NCBI RefSeq assembly: GCF_001984175.1
Contig: NZ_MTQP01000068.1
Span: forward strand, 248,001 to 312,000
DNA length: 64,000 bases
Direction: 5' to 3'
Origin: Saccharothrix sp. ALI-22-I
GTDB taxonomy: Bacteria; Actinomycetota; Actinomycetes; Mycobacteriales; Pseudonocardiaceae
In this document: positions 46,881-55,232 of the stretch, in pieces
How the letters are laid out: each line of letters starts with the position of its first letter
How positions within the stretch are numbered: position 1 is the stretch's first letter
Program-made: the position numbers and the translations under genes
Notes under the pieces: generated by a model
Told to the model about the DNA's origin: nothing
The model's database searches: none
Seen by the model: only the letters and a program-made list of their open reading frames with translations

Positions 46881-48128
46881 TCAGGCAGCGCGCTTGCGAC
46901 GCAGGAACAGCAGCGCCCCGGCACCCGCGCCCAGCAGGCCCAGGCCGATCAGCAGCGGCACGAAGATGGACGCACCGGTGTTGGCCAGGTCGTCGTTACC
47001 GCCACCGGCGGCCGGGGCCGTGGTGGTGGTGACCGGCGCCGTGGTCGTGGTGGTGGTCGTCGTGGTCGTGGGGGTGGCCTCGGTCGTGGTGGTCACGACG
47101 GTGCCCTCGACCCACTTCGCCTTCGCCTTCGCCGCGACCGGGAAGTTCTCGGACGTGGCGATGATCAGCGACTGGGTCTTCTTGTTCTTGTCGACCGACA
47201 CGAACAGGCGACCGCTGCGCAGCTTGGCGCTGGCGTTGACGGTGAACTCGACCTCGCCGGGCTCGACGCCCTCGTCGACCTTCACCCACACCTCGGCGAC
47301 GTTCACCGTGGCGGCAGCGCCCAACGCGCCCTCGTCGGCGACCGCGAGCGGCTGGCCGTCCTTGTCCACCAGCGTGACGCCGGCGGGCAGGTCGGCGGTC
47401 AGCACGGCCTCCGTGGCCGTGGTGGCGATGGTGAACGGGCCGATCTTCCCGCCCACCTCGCCGGTCAGCTCGCCCGGCTCGATGGACAGGGTCGGCTTGG
47501 GCTCGGCCAGGTCCTCGGCCTTGGTGGTGAGGTACTCGTAGATCTTGTAGACGAGCTCGTCGACGTTGCTGTCGCCGATGTTCTCGTCCTCGGCGGTGGA
47601 GTCGTCCTTGCGCAGGGTGACGCCATCGCTGAAGTGCCACACGGCGGCCTGCGTGGCGGCGATCAGGATGCTGTTCTTGGCCTCGTCGATGCCGTACAGC
47701 TCAAGCGCCTTGTCCGCGGGCAGCGCCGGGTAGCTGTTCTGGAGCACCCAGTTGACCTTGGCGGCCTTCTCCTTGAACTGGGTGTCCGGGTTGGGGTGCT
47801 CGCCCCACGGCACCTCTTCGAGCGGCGCGCCGTCCTCCAGAGGCGTCGGCAGCTCGACGCAGTACGCCTTGGCGGTCTCCCGCTCGCTGCCGTTGGTGAG
47901 GCGCAGACCGAGCAGCCCGGCGTAGAACGCCTGCTTGCCGTCCTCGCGATCGTTGCCGTCGAGGAGCTCTTCCCCACGCTGGAGGTAGATGCCCATGCCG
48001 CGCTCGTCGGCGCCTTCGTACGGCTCGACCTTCGGCTTGTCGGCAGCGGCAGGGAGAGCCGTGACCAAGACGAGGCCGGCGCCGAGGATCACAGCGCCGA
48101 GGCGCTTGAGAGTCGACCGGAAAGCCAT
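46881..48128 (-). CDS. Thioester-domain surface protein with LAxTG sorting signal
   Basis: A 415-aa cell-wall-anchored protein. Signal peptide: LKRLGAVILGAGLVLVTALPAAA. Residues about 40-195 form a thioester domain: KAYCVEL (Cys90) and ATQAAVWHFSDG (Gln160) are the Cys-Gln residues that form the internal thioester used for covalent adhesion. A DUF11/Ig-like region (about 215-340) follows, then a Thr-rich linker (ATPTTTTTTTTTTAPVTTTT). The sorting signal is LANTG, a hydrophobic segment and RRKR, fitting actinobacterial class E sortases (LAxTG). Monocistronic, with a strong terminator. Confidence 0.85.
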   Translation of the reverse strand: MAFRSTLKRLGAVILGAGLVLVTALPAAADKPKVEPYEGADERGMGIYLQRGEELLDGNDREDGKQAFYAGLLGLRLTNGSERETAKAYCVELPTPLEDGAPLEEVPWGEHPNPDTQFKEKAAKVNWVLQNSYPALPADKALELYGIDEAKNSILIAATQAAVWHFSDGVTLRKDDSTAEDENIGDSNVDELVYKIYEYLTTKAEDLAEPKPTLSIEPGELTGEVGGKIGPFTIATTATEAVLTADLPAGVTLVDKDGQPLAVADEGALGAAATVNVAEVWVKVDEGVEPGEVEFTVNASAKLRSGRLFVSVDKNKKTQSLIIATSENFPVAAKAKAKWVEGTVVTTTTEATPTTTTTTTTTTAPVTTTTAPAAGGGNDDLANTGASIFVPLLIGLGLLGAGAGALLFLRRKRAA

Positions 48129-48521
48129 TTGTCTCCTTGAGGCTCGCGAGGGTAGCCCGTTGGTGTGATTCGAGGCGGCGGTCCGTGCCGTTCGGGGAGC
48201 TACTCGGCTGAGTGCCCCATCACCGAAACGGCAGGAATCGACCGAACACTATCCGATTGAGTTACCCCGATCAGGGATCGGGTGACGCATTGTGTCGAAC
48301 CGAGTACTACCTGCTTAAACGCAGGTCAACAGTCTACAGTGGATGATCAACAGGGTTCGCCACGCCAACGCGAGACCAATTCGGACACCCGTTTCGACAC
48401 CGGCCGAATCGGACCCACATCGCCGAGACCCCTACATTTGCGCTGATCAGCGGGTCCACAGTGGAACGCACGTAATAGGTGCCGACCCGGTTTCGAGGCC
48501 ACACCGTTGCTAAACGGTGAT
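48129..48521. other. Intergenic region, no gene found
   Basis: About 390 bp between the thioester-domain gene (its promoter must be at the left end) and the 3' end of the methyltransferase gene. AT-richer than its flanks. Small hairpins at CCTGCTTAAACGCAGG (48310) and CCGTTGCTAAACGG (48505); the latter may terminate the methyltransferase transcript. No coding frame stands out. Confidence 0.5.
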
Positions 48522-49733
48522 CTAAGCCACCAAAGCGGACGGTGTGACCGGTCGGATGTCACCGACCCGCAAGGACGTGCCCGGCAGGCACAGTTCGCGT
48601 GCCGTCGGCAGCTGACCGGTCAGCATCCACTTCACCAACGACGCCAGCTGGAACGAGATCAACGGCGGCACGGCGTCGCCCAGGTGCCGGTAGGCGTTGC
48701 CGATCACCGACACGTCGAACCGGAACTTGCGCGGGAACCCCTGGAGCAACGCCATCTCCCGCACCGTGCACAGCCGGTGCTGCTCGGGGTGCGCGTAACG
48801 CCCGTTGCCGACGTGCCCGCACTCCCGCTTGATCGTGCGCGCCGGCTCATCCCACCACATCCGGCCGTACACGTCCGGGTGCGAGCCCCACTTGCCCTCT
48901 TCGATGATCTTGCGCTGCGCCGGGTTGAGCAGCAGCTCCGACGGCGAACCGACCAGATCACCCCACGACCCGCCGTCGGCCGGGATGGCCCGCATCCGGT
49001 CCAGCGAGCGGTCCCGCCGGAACGACGGCGACACGTGCATCCCGTCCTCCGGGTGCGCCTCACCGGCCGCCACCGACGGCAGCTTGCCGATGGCCCGCCG
49101 CACGGTCACCGCACCCGGCCGGACCTCCCAGCCCTGCCACAGGTCCTCCAACGTGCGCAGCGGCACGCCGGCGTCCACCGCCACGACCATCGCCCGCTCG
49201 CGCAGCTGCGGCAAACCGAAGCGGGACAGCATGTGCGTGCTCGCGTCCACTTCGTACCCGATGGCGAGCAACTGCTCGGCCAGCCCGTCCAAGTGGTGCC
49301 GCTGCTTGCCCTTGACCAGCTCGCGCGCGTTCTCCAGCAGCAGCACGCGCGGCCGGAACTCGGCCACGTACGCGGCGACCCGACCCACCAGCGAGTTGCG
49401 CGGGTCGTCACGCAGGTGGTTGGCCGGGGCGATCCGGGTGAAGCCCGAGCACGGCGGGCACGCCACCAGCACGTCCAGCTCACCCCGCTGGAGGCCCCAC
49501 ACCTGCCGCAGCACCGCCGGGTCCAACCGGCCCAGGTCCACCTGCAACGGGTCGACGCCGATGTTGTCCCGGTAGATCCCGTTGCAGCGCAACGACCCCA
49601 GCCGGGACGACGGCTTGCCGATCTGGGCGTCGGCCGCGCCGACGATGGTGAAGTCCCGGTGCGCTTGGAAGCCCAGGCTCATGCCACCGGCGCCGGAGAA
49701 CAGGTCGACGACTTTGAAGGTGGGTCCGCGCAC
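48522..49733 (-). CDS. DNA (cytosine-5-)-methyltransferase
   Basis: A 403-aa C5-MTase in canonical motif order: I VVDLFSGAGGMSLGF (about 8-22), IV ACPPCSGFTR with catalytic Cys95, VI VLLLENARELVKG (Glu134-Asn135, where ENV is usual), VIII QLRERAMVVAV, a target-recognition region from about 170 to 310, then motif IX/X PARTIKRECGHVGNGRYAHPEQHRLCTVREMALLQGFPRKF and VIGNAYRHLGDAVPPLIS. Start GTG 49733; the frame is open 30 codons further. No restriction endonuclease gene adjoins it, so it looks solitary. Confidence 0.9.
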   Translation of the reverse strand: MRGPTFKVVDLFSGAGGMSLGFQAHRDFTIVGAADAQIGKPSSRLGSLRCNGIYRDNIGVDPLQVDLGRLDPAVLRQVWGLQRGELDVLVACPPCSGFTRIAPANHLRDDPRNSLVGRVAAYVAEFRPRVLLLENARELVKGKQRHHLDGLAEQLLAIGYEVDASTHMLSRFGLPQLRERAMVVAVDAGVPLRTLEDLWQGWEVRPGAVTVRRAIGKLPSVAAGEAHPEDGMHVSPSFRRDRSLDRMRAIPADGGSWGDLVGSPSELLLNPAQRKIIEEGKWGSHPDVYGRMWWDEPARTIKRECGHVGNGRYAHPEQHRLCTVREMALLQGFPRKFRFDVSVIGNAYRHLGDAVPPLISFQLASLVKWMLTGQLPTARELCLPGTSLRVGDIRPVTPSALVA

Positions 49734-49810
49734 CGCGTGATCGTACGGTGGCCGCGCGACCCTCTGGCGAGTGATGCCGCTCCACGTCCGGATCACGTAG
49801 CTTGCCCGGC

Positions 49811-50590
49811 ATGGATCTGCCACCCGCCTGGCGACGACCGCATCCGTTGCGCGGTCTGGACAAGGTGCCGTGGACCGACTTGTGCCGCGGGCGCGACGTG
49901 GACGAACTGCTGCGCGGCGCGGCGGACGGCGATCTCAGCGCGTGCGCGGCCCTCGAACAGCGCCTGCTGGACGACGACACGGTGTCCGAGGCCAGCGCTT
50001 ACGCCGTGCCGTTCCTGGTGGAGCTCGGCGCGTCCTATCAAGTGCCCGGCGACGTACGCGATCGGGTGATCTTCCTGCTGGCCGCGATGGCCCTGGCGGG
50101 CGCCGGGTTCACCGCGGACGGCAAGCGGACCCGCCGCCGCTGGAACTCGCTGCGCCGTGAACTGCCCCGACTCGCGCCGGACTGGATCACGCAGACCCGG
50201 TACGCGGTGGAGAAGGACGCGCCGAAGGTGTTCGAGGCGCTGGGCGGCGCGGAGGTGGCCTGCTCGATGGCGCTGGCCATCGCGGTGCCCGAGGTGGCGC
50301 CGAAGCACGTCGCGGACGTCGCGCACGGCATCGCGTTCGCCGGCACGTTCCCCCAGCTGCTGGAGGAGGCCGCGTCGGTGGCGCTGCACCTGCTGCACGG
50401 CGAGGAGTCCGACGACGTGTGGGCGTACGTGACCGCGCAAGGTCACCCGGAGGTGTTGCGCGCGTACGAGGGCGGCGAGTACCCGCCCAACCAGCCGCCG
50501 GGGGTGACCGTGCAGCTCATGGGCTACCGGTACGCCTTCCTGGCCGCCTATGGCGACGGCAGGGAAAGCGACGCGGCGATCACGCCGTGA
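49811..50590 (+). CDS. Hypothetical alpha-helical (HEAT-like) protein
   Basis: A 259-aa cytoplasmic protein made largely of helices (VDELLRGAADGDLSACAALEQRLLDDDTVSEASAYAVPFLVEL, then paired helices to the end), with the pattern of HEAT-like repeats found in DUF-type actinobacterial proteins. I do not recognise a specific family or catalytic motif. It diverges from the methyltransferase with 77 bp between starts, and is convergent with the ATP-grasp gene with only 6 bp between stops. ATG 49811. Confidence 0.6.
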   Translation: MDLPPAWRRPHPLRGLDKVPWTDLCRGRDVDELLRGAADGDLSACAALEQRLLDDDTVSEASAYAVPFLVELGASYQVPGDVRDRVIFLLAAMALAGAGFTADGKRTRRRWNSLRRELPRLAPDWITQTRYAVEKDAPKVFEALGGAEVACSMALAIAVPEVAPKHVADVAHGIAFAGTFPQLLEEAASVALHLLHGEESDDVWAYVTAQGHPEVLRAYEGGEYPPNQPPGVTVQLMGYRYAFLAAYGDGRESDAAITP

Positions 50591-50596
50591 CGACGA

Positions 50597-52027
50597 TCAC
50601 GCCGTGACGGCGGTCGGCTCCACGACCGCGGCGGCGGCCTCCTCGTCGGCGATCGGCACGGCCGGTTCCAGCGGACCCAGCGCGGTGCCCCACTCCTGGT
50701 CGGCCAGCGCGAACGCGGCCACGGTCAGCGCCACCACCGGACGGCCCAGCGGCAGCTGGTCGGCGTAGAAGTCCAGCTCCAGCCGCGCGCCCAGCGGCGA
50801 CGGGCGCAGCCGCAGCACGCCGTGCGGTGTCTCCTCCGGGTGCGCGAACCGGCACGACCACTCGGCGAACACGATCGACCGCTCCACCACCTCGGTCGGG
50901 TTCACCGCGCGCACGTTCGCGCCGACCGAACCGTGCCGGTAGTCGTCCGCGGCCGAGACCAGCAGCTCCTCGAACTCGATGGACGACACCCCGAGGTCGT
51001 GCCCGGCGACCAAGGCGACCTGCACCAGGGCCAGCGGCAGCTGCGGGAGGGCGTCCTCGAAGCACACCATCGCGCCGCCGTACCGGGTGTTGATCTCGGT
51101 GGGCAGGAAGCCGTCCGCGGTGGCGATGCCGTCCAGGGTGAACGTGCCGCGGTAGTCGACCGTCTCGCGCAGCCGTTCGCCGACCCGGCGGGCCAGGTTC
51201 CGCATCTCCTCGCGAATCCGGGCGGGCGGGTCGTAGTAGGACGCGCAGCCCGCGTACAGGAACCGGGCCTGGCCGGCGCGGCGCGGCACGACCATCTCGA
51301 TCGGCCGCAGCACCGCGGTGCCGTCCGGGAACACGATCCCGTGCACGCTCACCGGGATGCCTTCCAGGAACGGCATCACCCGGACGAAATCGCACTTGGG
51401 CGCGAGCACGTCGAAGGCGTCCAGCGCCTCCTGCCGGTCGCGGACGCGGCGGACGAAGTTCGCGCCGCCGTTGATCGCGGGCCCGTCACCGGACCAGACC
51501 ACGCCCGCGCCGCGGTCCAGGCGCTGGGTCGCCGCCCACAGCCCCTCGAAGTCGAGGTCGAGCACGACGGCCGGCGCGCGCGGCGCGGACAGCTCGTCCC
51601 ACAGCCCGTCGATGGTGGTCTTGTTCTCCAACTCCACCCATTCGGGACGGCGGGCGTTGAGCACCGGCCGACCCGCGAACTCCGGCGTGTGCACGTACGG
51701 AGTGCTGATCACCAGCGCCTCGCCGGACGGGTCGAAGTCCTCCAGCACCGCGCGGACCTTGCGGTTGGGCGAGGTGAGCAGCCGGGTGAGCCGGTTCTGC
51801 TCGACCGCGACGAACCCGCCGGCGATGCCGAGCGGTACCCAGCGGGCCACTTCGGAGTCGTACAGCGGCGCGTGGTCGTCCGTCGAGAGCACGAGCGTAT
51901 GGCGGGCGCCGAGCTGGTGCAGCTCACCGGCGCGACTACTCAACCGAGTGCCGCCCGCGAGCACGACCAACCGGTCGCCGAACAGGGTGCCGAGGCGCGC
52001 TTGAAGCGCGGAGATGACGTGATCCAT
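50597..52027 (-). CDS. ATP-grasp domain protein (carboxylate-amine ligase like)
   Basis: A 476-aa protein of the actinobacterial ATP-grasp superfamily. The N-terminus (RLGTLFGDRLVVLAGGTRL) is a pre-ATP-grasp alpha/beta domain. The grasp core shows ENKTTIDGLWDEL, PAVVLDLDFEGLWAATQRL, VVWSGDGPAINGGANFVRRV (a glycine-rich loop in place of the usual G-G-x-G), FVRVMPFLEGIPVSVHGIVF, and the metal-binding FLPTEINTRYGG near 330 (E-x-N). Relatives make peptide-like bonds or secondary metabolites; there is no partner gene to indicate the substrate. Start ATG 52027. Confidence 0.7.
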   Translation of the reverse strand: MDHVISALQARLGTLFGDRLVVLAGGTRLSSRAGELHQLGARHTLVLSTDDHAPLYDSEVARWVPLGIAGGFVAVEQNRLTRLLTSPNRKVRAVLEDFDPSGEALVISTPYVHTPEFAGRPVLNARRPEWVELENKTTIDGLWDELSAPRAPAVVLDLDFEGLWAATQRLDRGAGVVWSGDGPAINGGANFVRRVRDRQEALDAFDVLAPKCDFVRVMPFLEGIPVSVHGIVFPDGTAVLRPIEMVVPRRAGQARFLYAGCASYYDPPARIREEMRNLARRVGERLRETVDYRGTFTLDGIATADGFLPTEINTRYGGAMVCFEDALPQLPLALVQVALVAGHDLGVSSIEFEELLVSAADDYRHGSVGANVRAVNPTEVVERSIVFAEWSCRFAHPEETPHGVLRLRPSPLGARLELDFYADQLPLGRPVVALTVAAFALADQEWGTALGPLEPAVPIADEEAAAAVVEPTAVTA

Positions 52028-52177
52028 CGCCGAGAACTCGCTTTATGAGAAGCAGACGAGACAACCGGCGAGCGCCGGGTGTCACGCACTGTAGAGGCAG
52101 GCGACGGGATCGGCCTAGCACGGTCCGGCAACGACCGGATGAAACTTGCCGATGGGCTCAGGGACGCTCTTGCGAGA

Positions 52178-52390
52178 TCATCGAGCGGCGTCGCGAAGTA
52201 CCAGGTCAACCCGGTTCAGGAAGGCGCGCGGCCCATTGGCCTTGGGGAACGGGAGGGTCAGGCCGAACAGGGTGTCGTCGACCGACTGCGGAGCGGCGGC
52301 CACGATCGCCGCCGCGGTCTCCAGGAAGCGCTGCCGCTTGGCCTCGTGCACGGCGTACTCAGCGAGAACGCCGTCGATGCGCGAGTGCAT
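52178..52390 (-). CDS. Small hypothetical protein
   Basis: A 70-aa ORF: HSRIDGVLAEYAVHEAKRQR then FLETAAAIVAAAPQSVDDTL, GLTLPFPKANGPRAFLNRVD. It has actinobacterial codon bias. ATG 52390 has no good ribosome binding site; GTG 52411 in frame is an alternative. No family recognised; the helical first half could be a dimeriser. Confidence 0.45.
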   Translation of the reverse strand: MHSRIDGVLAEYAVHEAKRQRFLETAAAIVAAAPQSVDDTLFGLTLPFPKANGPRAFLNRVDLVLRDAAR

Positions 52391-52505
52391 AGCTGGGTGC
52401 GGGTAACTCACTTGGGTTGTATCGGCCCCACCGGTCCACACCTTTAGGGTCAATTCCATCGGATTGATGACCATCGGCAGGGTGGTCGCGTGTTGGGATG
52501 GCGCC

Positions 52506-53414
52506 ATGCGCGTTCTGGTCACCGGGACCACCGGGTACGTCGGACGGGTGGTCTTGGCGGAGCTGTCGGTCGCCGGCCACACCCCTATCCCCTTTTCGGG
52601 TGATGTCCGGTCGCCAGACGGGCTTGACGGCCTGGGCGACGTCGACGCGGTCGTGCACCTGGCGGCCCTCGCCCGCGTGCGCGAGTCGTTCGACGACCCG
52701 GTGCGGTACTACGACGTGAACGTCGGCGGCACGGTGAACCTGCTGCGCTCGCCGCCGCCCCGGTTCGTGCTGGCGTCCACGGCCGGCATGTACGGCGCCG
52801 TCTCCGGGGGCGGCGTGATCGACGAGGACTGCCCGCGTGCGCCGTCCAACCCTTATGCGGCCTCCAAAGCCGCCGCCGAGGACGTGCTGGCGTGGGCCGC
52901 CGCCGCGGGCCGGGTGAGCGCGGTGGCGCTGCGGCTGTTCAACGTCGCCGGTGGCGGTGATCGGGACGACACGCGGGTGATCACGCGGGCGTGCGGGGTG
53001 GCGGCCGGGCGGCTGCCACCGATGGAGGTGTTCGGTGACGGGTCCGCGGTGCGCGACTTCGTCCACGTGCGGGACGTGGCGCGGGCGTTCGTGACGGCGG
53101 TGGAGTGCGGCGGTGAGGGGTACCAGGCGCTCAACGTCGGCGCGACGCCCGCCGGCGTGGCTGATGTGCTGGCCTCGGTGGAGCGGGTGACCGGCCGACC
53201 GGTATCGGTCGTGCGGCGGCCCGCGCATCCCGGTGAGGTGCGCGAACAGCGTGCGGACACGACCCGGCTGCGCGCGTTGGGCTGGCGGCCGACCTGCTCG
53301 GACCTCGACACCCTGGTCCGCGACCAGTGGGCCGCCGAAGCCGGGGATTCCGGCCCTTCGGCCGGCTCCGAACGGCTTCGCAAGGGTCCCCGCCAAGGGG
53401 AACCCTTGCAGTGA
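52506..53414 (+). CDS. NAD-dependent epimerase/dehydratase
   Basis: A 302-aa extended SDR of the UDP-glucose 4-epimerase type. Rossmann motif VLVTGTTGYVGRVVLAEL (about 3-20), VVHLAALARVRES, the active-site SNPYAASKAAAE (Tyr-x-x-x-Lys), ALRLFNVAGGG and FGDGSAVRDFVHVRDVARAF are all typical of GalE-like epimerases. Substrate not resolvable. The last 16 codons (SERLRKGPRQGEPLQ) are encoded by a terminator-like hairpin. Start ATG 52506. Confidence 0.85.
   Translation: MRVLVTGTTGYVGRVVLAELSVAGHTPIPFSGDVRSPDGLDGLGDVDAVVHLAALARVRESFDDPVRYYDVNVGGTVNLLRSPPPRFVLASTAGMYGAVSGGGVIDEDCPRAPSNPYAASKAAAEDVLAWAAAAGRVSAVALRLFNVAGGGDRDDTRVITRACGVAAGRLPPMEVFGDGSAVRDFVHVRDVARAFVTAVECGGEGYQALNVGATPAGVADVLASVERVTGRPVSVVRRPAHPGEVREQRADTTRLRALGWRPTCSDLDTLVRDQWAAEAGDSGPSAGSERLRKGPRQGEPLQ
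53380..53409. terminator. Terminator overlapping the epimerase 3' end
   Basis: GCAAGGGT-CCCC and GGGG-AACCCTTGC form a stem with one mismatch around GCCAA. It lies inside the last codons of the epimerase gene, 30 bp before the end of the convergent rnz gene. Confidence 0.65.
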
Positions 53415-53445
53415 TTCTACCGACGGGGTCCGACAATTTCGGCGA

Positions 53446-54333
53446 TCACGCCCGCCGTCGGGGCAGCCGCACCCGGTTCAGGTCGGCGGCCACGACGATC
53501 TCGCCGTCGAACACCTCGGCGGCCTCGTCGTGGAACGCGCGCGGGTCGGTGTAGCGCTGCGAGAAGTGCGTGAGGACGAGCGTGCGCACACCGCACTCGG
53601 CCGCGGCCTTCGCCGCCTGACGGGCGGTGAGGTGGCCGTACTCCACCGCCAGCGATTCGTCGACGTGCAGATATGTCGACTCGATGACCAGCATGTCGGC
53701 GCCGTCCGCCAGCTCGAACACCCCGTCGCACAGCCGGGTGTCCATGACGAACGCGAACCGCTGCCCACGGCGCGGCACGCTCACCTCGTCCAACAGCGGT
53801 GGTCGGAGCTCACGGATCGCGCGGCCGTGGATGCCGCGCGCGGCCAGCAGTTCGGGGACCATCGTGCGGCCGTCCGGCTCGACCAGGCGATAGCCGTAGG
53901 CGGGCAGCGTGTGGTCGAGCCGCCGGGCTTCCAGCCGACCGAACGCACCCTCCGCGATCACCCCCGGTTCGGCGATCGGGTGCTCGTGGATCTCCGCCAC
54001 GTCGTGGAACGAACTGGCGTGCCGCAGCCGCTCGAAGAACTCCGCGCCTTCGGCCGGGAAGTGCGCGTGCACGGTGTGCGGGGCGCGGTCGAGGGACAGG
54101 CGTTGCACGATGCCGGGCACGCCGAGGCAGTGGTCGCCGTGGAAGTGCGTGACGAACAGCCTGGTGATGTCGTTCGCCGCGACGCCGGCGCGCGCCATCT
54201 GCCGCTGGGTGCCGTCGCCCGGGTCGAACAGGAAGCCCTCGGCGTCCCAGCGCAGCAGGTAGCCGTTGTGGTTGCGGGCGCGGGTGGGCACCTGGCTCGA
54301 GGTGCCGAGCACGACCAGCTCTCGTGGTGACAC
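53446..54333 (-). CDS. rnz: Ribonuclease Z
   Basis: A 295-aa metallo-beta-lactamase-fold tRNA 3' endonuclease. Motifs: VVLGTSSQVPT (loop 1), LFVTHFHGDHCLGVPG with metal ligands His63, His65, Asp67 and His68, the exosite/flexible arm region around DEVSVPRRGQRFAFVMDTR, ESTYL, HLTARQAAKAAAE and the final LTHFSQRY histidine. It matures tRNAs lacking encoded CCA, such as tRNA-Ser(CGA) here. Start GTG 54333. Divergent from the beta-lactamase-fold gene with 17 bp between starts, so promoters must overlap. Confidence 0.93.
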   Translation of the reverse strand: MSPRELVVLGTSSQVPTRARNHNGYLLRWDAEGFLFDPGDGTQRQMARAGVAANDITRLFVTHFHGDHCLGVPGIVQRLSLDRAPHTVHAHFPAEGAEFFERLRHASSFHDVAEIHEHPIAEPGVIAEGAFGRLEARRLDHTLPAYGYRLVEPDGRTMVPELLAARGIHGRAIRELRPPLLDEVSVPRRGQRFAFVMDTRLCDGVFELADGADMLVIESTYLHVDESLAVEYGHLTARQAAKAAAECGVRTLVLTHFSQRYTDPRAFHDEAAEVFDGEIVVAADLNRVRLPRRRA

Positions 54334-54350
54334 GTGGCAGAGTCTGCGGC

Positions 54351-55175
54351 ATGGAGAGCTTGCAGGCGGTGTCATCGTGGCCGGTGGAGACCGCGGCGAC
54401 GGCCGTGGTCGACGTGCGGGGCGAGGTGCTGGGGACGTACGGGCCGGTCGACCGCCGTTTCCCGCTGGCCTCGGTGACCAAGCTGCTGACGTCGTACGCG
54501 GTGCTGGTGGCCGTGGAGGAGGGCGCGGTCGAGTGGGACCAGCCCGCCGGGCCCGAGGGTTCGACGGTGCGACACCTGATCGCGCACACGTCCGGGTTGG
54601 CGTTCGACTCGGCCGACGTGCAGGCCGCGCCGGGCGCCAAGCGGATCTACTCCAACACCGGGTTCCAGGTGCTGGCGGACTTCGTGGAGGCGGCGACCGA
54701 GATCCCGTTCGCGGAGTACCTGGCGGAGGCGGTGTTCGGGCCACTGGGCATGGCGTCGTCCACGTTGGACGGCTCGGCCGGGGCCGGTGCCACGTCGACC
54801 GTGTCGGACCTGGTCCGGTTCGCGGCCGAGGTGCAGGCGCCGAAGCTGGTGTCCGGGGAGCTGGTGGCGGAGGCGACGTCGGTGGCGTTCCCGGGGTTGC
54901 GCGGGGTGCTGCCGGGTTACGGGGTGCAGAAGAACAACGACTGGGGGCTGGGGTTCGAGATCCGGGCGGAGAAGTCGCCGCACTGGACGGGGGCTTCGAG
55001 CTCGCCGCGGACGTTCGGGCACTTCGGGCAGAGCGGCACGTTCCTGTGGGTCGATCCGGACGCGGGGGTCGCGTGCGTGACGTTGACCGACCGTCAGTTC
55101 GGCGAGTGGGCGGTGGCGGCGTGGCCTTCGTTCACGGACGGGGTGCTGGCGGAGCTGGGTCGGGCGCGCGGTTGA
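54351..55175 (+). CDS. Beta-lactamase-fold serine hydrolase (class C-like)
   Basis: A 274-aa penicillin-binding-protein-like hydrolase. The catalytic S-x-x-K is in PLASVTKLLTSYAVL (about 39-53); RIYSNTGFQVLADFVEAATEIPF has the Tyr-x-Asn; HFGQSGTFLWVDPDAGVA carries the third motif (H-x-G, where class C enzymes have K-T-G). No signal peptide, so it acts in the cytoplasm, as esterase/EstB-like members do. Its substrate is unknown and antibiotic resistance should not be inferred. Confidence 0.88.
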   Translation: MESLQAVSSWPVETAATAVVDVRGEVLGTYGPVDRRFPLASVTKLLTSYAVLVAVEEGAVEWDQPAGPEGSTVRHLIAHTSGLAFDSADVQAAPGAKRIYSNTGFQVLADFVEAATEIPFAEYLAEAVFGPLGMASSTLDGSAGAGATSTVSDLVRFAAEVQAPKLVSGELVAEATSVAFPGLRGVLPGYGVQKNNDWGLGFEIRAEKSPHWTGASSSPRTFGHFGQSGTFLWVDPDAGVACVTLTDRQFGEWAVAAWPSFTDGVLAELGRARG

Positions 55176-55195
55176 CCCTGTTGGCGCATGGCCTG

Positions 55196-55219
55196 CCGGC
55201 GGTGGTCGACCACCGCCGG
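55196..55219. terminator. Perfect palindromic terminator
   Basis: CCGGCGGTGGTC immediately followed by GACCACCGCCGG, a 24-bp perfect palindrome between two convergent genes. Confidence 0.7.
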
Positions 55220-55232
55220 TGTGGCCGGGTTG

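Noticed and set aside
54351..55175. Antibiotic-resistance beta-lactamase
   Set aside because: No signal peptide, and the third motif is H-x-G type; EstB-like esterases share this fold, so resistance is not supported.
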